Shown here piece by piece: positions 11,983 to 13,062 of a stretch of 13,062 nucleotides of DNA. The position numbers and the translations under genes were made by a program. The notes beneath the pieces are model-generated. The model was not told the origin of the DNA and searched no databases. It was given only the letters and a program-made list of their open reading frames with translations. Position 1 is the first letter of the stretch, and each line of letters begins with the position of its first letter. Source of the stretch: Candidatus Kaiserbacteria bacterium (GTDB taxonomy: Bacteria > Patescibacteriota > Minisyncoccia > Phycocordibacterales > UBA2100); contig JAFAPB010000019.1 in the NCBI GenBank assembly GCA_019247335.1, positions 1-13,062 of the forward strand, read 5' to 3'.

Positions 11983-12222
11983 TTATACACCGAGCAACTC
12001 CTTGAGCTTCTCCTCGTCGAAGCCGACGACGAGCTTGTCATCGATCGTAATGACCGGCACGCCCATCTGTCCTGACTTCTGGATCATCTCCTGTCGTTTC
12101 GCGAGATCGGACGCGACATTGTGCTCCGTGTAGGCGACCTTGTTCTCGGTGAAGAAATCCTTCGCCGCATGGCAGAAATGGCAGGTCGGCGTCGAATAAA
12201 TGGTTACATTGTGTGTGGTCAT
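11983..12222 (-). CDS. Glutaredoxin-family protein (NrdH/Grx-like)
   Basis: A 79-residue thioredoxin-fold protein. The active site is IYSTPTCHFCHAAKDFF (CxxC at Cys14/Cys17), the cis-proline loop is MGVPVITID (Pro56) and the final helix contains VVGFDEEKLKELL. This is the compact layout of Grx/NrdH-type redoxins that reduce protein disulfides or supply electrons to ribonucleotide reductase. CHFC is not the usual CPYC of classical glutaredoxins. It lies downstream of the FMN reductase in the same direction and has its own extended -10 on that gene's stop codon, leaving a 26-nt upstream stretch before the ATG. That leader contains AAAGG, but 13 nt from the ATG, which is long for a Shine-Dalgarno site. 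Confidence 0.9.
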   Translation of the reverse strand: MTTHNVTIYSTPTCHFCHAAKDFFTENKVAYTEHNVASDLAKRQEMIQKSGQMGVPVITIDDKLVVGFDEEKLKELLGV

Positions 12223-12248
12223 ACGAATTAATTACCTTTAGATAAGCT

Positions 12249-12257
12249 AGTATATCA
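12249..12257 (-). promoter_or_regulatory. Extended -10 promoter (TGATATACT) fused to the FMN reductase stop codon
   Basis: The TGA stop of the FMN reductase gene (12257-12255) is the TGn of this box, the same arrangement as hisS/exonuclease. The ATG is 26 nt beyond the box, so this transcript would have a leader of about 20 nt. Confidence 0.65.
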
Positions 12258-12851
12258 CGCCTTCTTTTCGCGAACCTCCTTCAGCGCCCGTCCCCAGGAA
12301 GTAATGAGGTTGATAACGCCGTCGGCACGCTCGTCGAGCGGCTTAAAGGCATCGACGGATGCAGCCGCATCAAGCTTACCGGCCGCTGCATAGATATCGG
12401 ACGGGATATTGACCGAGAAGCGCACCGGCGCGAGCCCGAGTTCTATGGCGACGACGCGCAGCGCCACGATCGCGCGATTGCCGAGCGCACTGCCGTAGGA
12501 AACGAAGGCGATGGGCTTATTTCCCCACTCATTTGCCGAGACGTAATCGAATGCATTTTTGAGTACCGCGGGGTAGCCATGGTTGTACTCGCCGGTCACG
12601 ACGATAAATCCGTCGGCTTCGGCGATCTTTGCCGTCCACGCCACGACCGTCGGGTTACTGTAGGGCGCTTTTTTATAATTCGGCGAATCCGATTCCTCGA
12701 AAAACGGCAACGGGTAATCGCGGAGGTCCAATAGCTCCGCTTCGACGCCCTCTTTGCCCTTCAGGCGCTCCATGATCCAGTTCGCCGGCTTCTCGCTGAA
12801 GCGGCCCTCGCGCGTGGTGCCGATAATCACTTTTATTTTGAGTGCATCCAT
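12255..12851 (-). CDS. NAD(P)H-dependent FMN reductase (flavodoxin-fold)
   Basis: A 198-residue flavodoxin-like protein. The N-terminal strand and phosphate loop KVIIGTTREGRFSEKPANWI (GTTREGR in place of the common GSxRxxS) and the FMN-contact segment VVTGEYNHGYPAVLKNAFDYV identify the NADPH-dependent FMN reductase/ArsH-like family, which reduces flavins, quinones, azo compounds or chromate. The frame is open to a GTG at 12893, but that stretch contains the -10 box and half of a palindromic operator, so I place the start at ATG 12851 (MDALKIKVII). This leaves a leader of about 20 nt without a Shine-Dalgarno site. It is divergent from an HxlR-type regulator and precedes glutaredoxin, fitting a thiol or quinone stress response. 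Confidence 0.9.
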   Translation of the reverse strand: MDALKIKVIIGTTREGRFSEKPANWIMERLKGKEGVEAELLDLRDYPLPFFEESDSPNYKKAPYSNPTVVAWTAKIAEADGFIVVTGEYNHGYPAVLKNAFDYVSANEWGNKPIAFVSYGSALGNRAIVALRVVAIELGLAPVRFSVNIPSDIYAAAGKLDAAASVDAFKPLDERADGVINLITSWGRALKEVREKKA

Positions 12852-12878
12852 AGGATATTTTTGAGCTGTTAGGCGATC

Positions 12879-12906
12879 AGTATACTCTGACACTTTACAT
12901 TGTAAA
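12879..12906 (-). promoter_or_regulatory. Promoter of the FMN reductase gene
   Basis: On the minus strand TTTACA, a 16-nt spacer and TATACT. The -35 lies within the 21-bp palindrome, so a bound regulator would block it. Confidence 0.65.
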
Positions 12907-12910
12907 GTGT
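12890..12910. promoter_or_regulatory. 21-bp perfect palindrome, putative HxlR operator
   Basis: ACACTTTACA, centre T, TGTAAAGTGT: two 10-bp arms with no mismatch. It sits between a divergent HxlR-type regulator and the FMN reductase and covers the -35 of both. Dimeric HxlR regulators bind such palindromes and often control the divergent gene, so this is the likely operator. Confidence 0.82.
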
Positions 12911-12928
12911 GTCCAACCGTGCTAGGGT
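12900..12928 (+). promoter_or_regulatory. Promoter of the HxlR-type regulator gene
   Basis: TTGTAA, a 17-nt spacer and TAGGGT preceded by TGC (extended -10). The box ends 7 nt before ATG 12936, again predicting an almost leaderless mRNA. The -35 lies in the palindrome, which implies autoregulation. Confidence 0.6.
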
Positions 12929-12935
12929 GTGGATA

Positions 12936-13062
12936 ATGCTTCGCACACAGGCACAGCGCAAAGAACTTTGCAAAGACTGCCCGATAGCACGGGTAGCGGA
13001 CGTCTTGGGCGACTCATGCTCGCTGCTTATCGTGCGAGATCTCATGAAGAAGCCGCGCCGCT
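12936..13062 (+). CDS. HxlR-family winged-helix transcriptional regulator (N-terminus only)
   Basis: 42 codons are visible before the right edge. KDCPIARVADVLGDSCSLLIVRDLMKKPRR follows the HxlR pattern: C-P-x-x-x-x-x-x-x-L-G-x-x-W-x-x-L-I-x-R-x-L, then a basic wing-helix region. The usual Trp is Cys28 here. Cys12 and Cys15 lie near the N-terminus, where HxlR regulators such as YodB and HypR carry the cysteine that senses quinones, diamide or hypochlorite. Together with the palindrome and the divergent FMN reductase and glutaredoxin, this suggests a thiol-based redox sensor that represses its neighbours. The DNA-binding helices and any C-terminal cysteines lie beyond the window. Confidence 0.85.
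   Translation, partial: MLRTQAQRKELCKDCPIARVADVLGDSCSLLIVRDLMKKPRR

Noticed and set aside
12852..12893. GTG start for the FMN reductase
   Set aside because: The stretch contains TATACT and begins inside the 21-bp palindrome, so it is promoter DNA; flavodoxin-fold homology begins just after ATG 12851.
1..13062. CRISPR arrays, insertion sequences, integrases, riboswitches
   Set aside because: No spaced direct repeats, transposase or integrase motifs, or long structured leaders were seen; the short leaders leave no space for riboswitches.

Overview
The window reads as a compact bacterial chromosome segment with high GC in most genes and the standard stop set: TGA ends hisS, the GNAT gene and the DsbB gene, so UGA is not reassigned. 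Small single-domain proteins, gaps of a few bases, tRNAs without an encoded CCA, a split VKOR-type disulfide system, a bacterial SET protein and -10 boxes directly in front of start codons suggest a member of the Candidate Phyla Radiation/Patescibacteria (a Parcubacteria-like lineage). That placement is an inference from style and gene content; no rRNA or ribosomal protein marker is present.

Layout. (1) 1-2458, minus strand: a tight operon of an ABC permease, its ATPase and a DipZ-like CcdA-thioredoxin protein that runs off the left edge. (2) 2540-3073, plus: a GNAT acetyltransferase with a Shine-Dalgarno site and a strong terminator. (3) 3127-5803, plus: an FAD-linked oxidase (GlcD/D-2-hydroxyacid dehydrogenase type) overlapping a polytopic DoxX-like membrane protein. 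(4) 5808-6730, minus: DsbB plus a membrane-anchored thioredoxin. (5) 6755-7622: a VIT/CCC1-like membrane protein convergent with, and overlapping by 32 bp, a SET-domain methyltransferase. (6) 7661-9505, plus: hisS and a DEDDy RNase H-like exonuclease. (7) 9583-10182, plus: a CDP-alcohol phosphatidyltransferase-like gene with its own promoter, strong RBS and terminator. (8) 10236-11015: tRNA-Phe(GAA), two small membrane proteins and tRNA-Arg(CCU). (9) 11050-11865, minus: an endonuclease/exonuclease/phosphatase-fold protein in locally AT-richer DNA. (10) 11983-13062: a glutaredoxin and a flavodoxin-fold FMN reductase, divergent from the start of an HxlR-type regulator, with a perfect 21-bp palindrome between them.

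Two themes connect the region. First, thiol/redox chemistry dominates: DipZ, DsbB, membrane thioredoxin, glutaredoxin, FMN reductase, an HxlR regulator with cysteines, FAD oxidase and a DoxX-like protein. The export-side disulfide genes and the cytosolic thiol/quinone response genes look like complementary parts. Second, most transcription units start with a -10 box, usually an extended one (TGnTAnnnT), ending 6-9 nt before the ATG with no room for a Shine-Dalgarno site. This places the transcription start at or within a few bases of the start codon, so leaderless mRNAs appear to be the default here. Several of these promoters use the TGA stop codon of the preceding gene as their extended -10 TG, and divergent promoters are packed back to back.

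No gene-free stretch exceeds 300 bases. No insertion sequence, CRISPR array, integrase or phage gene was seen.
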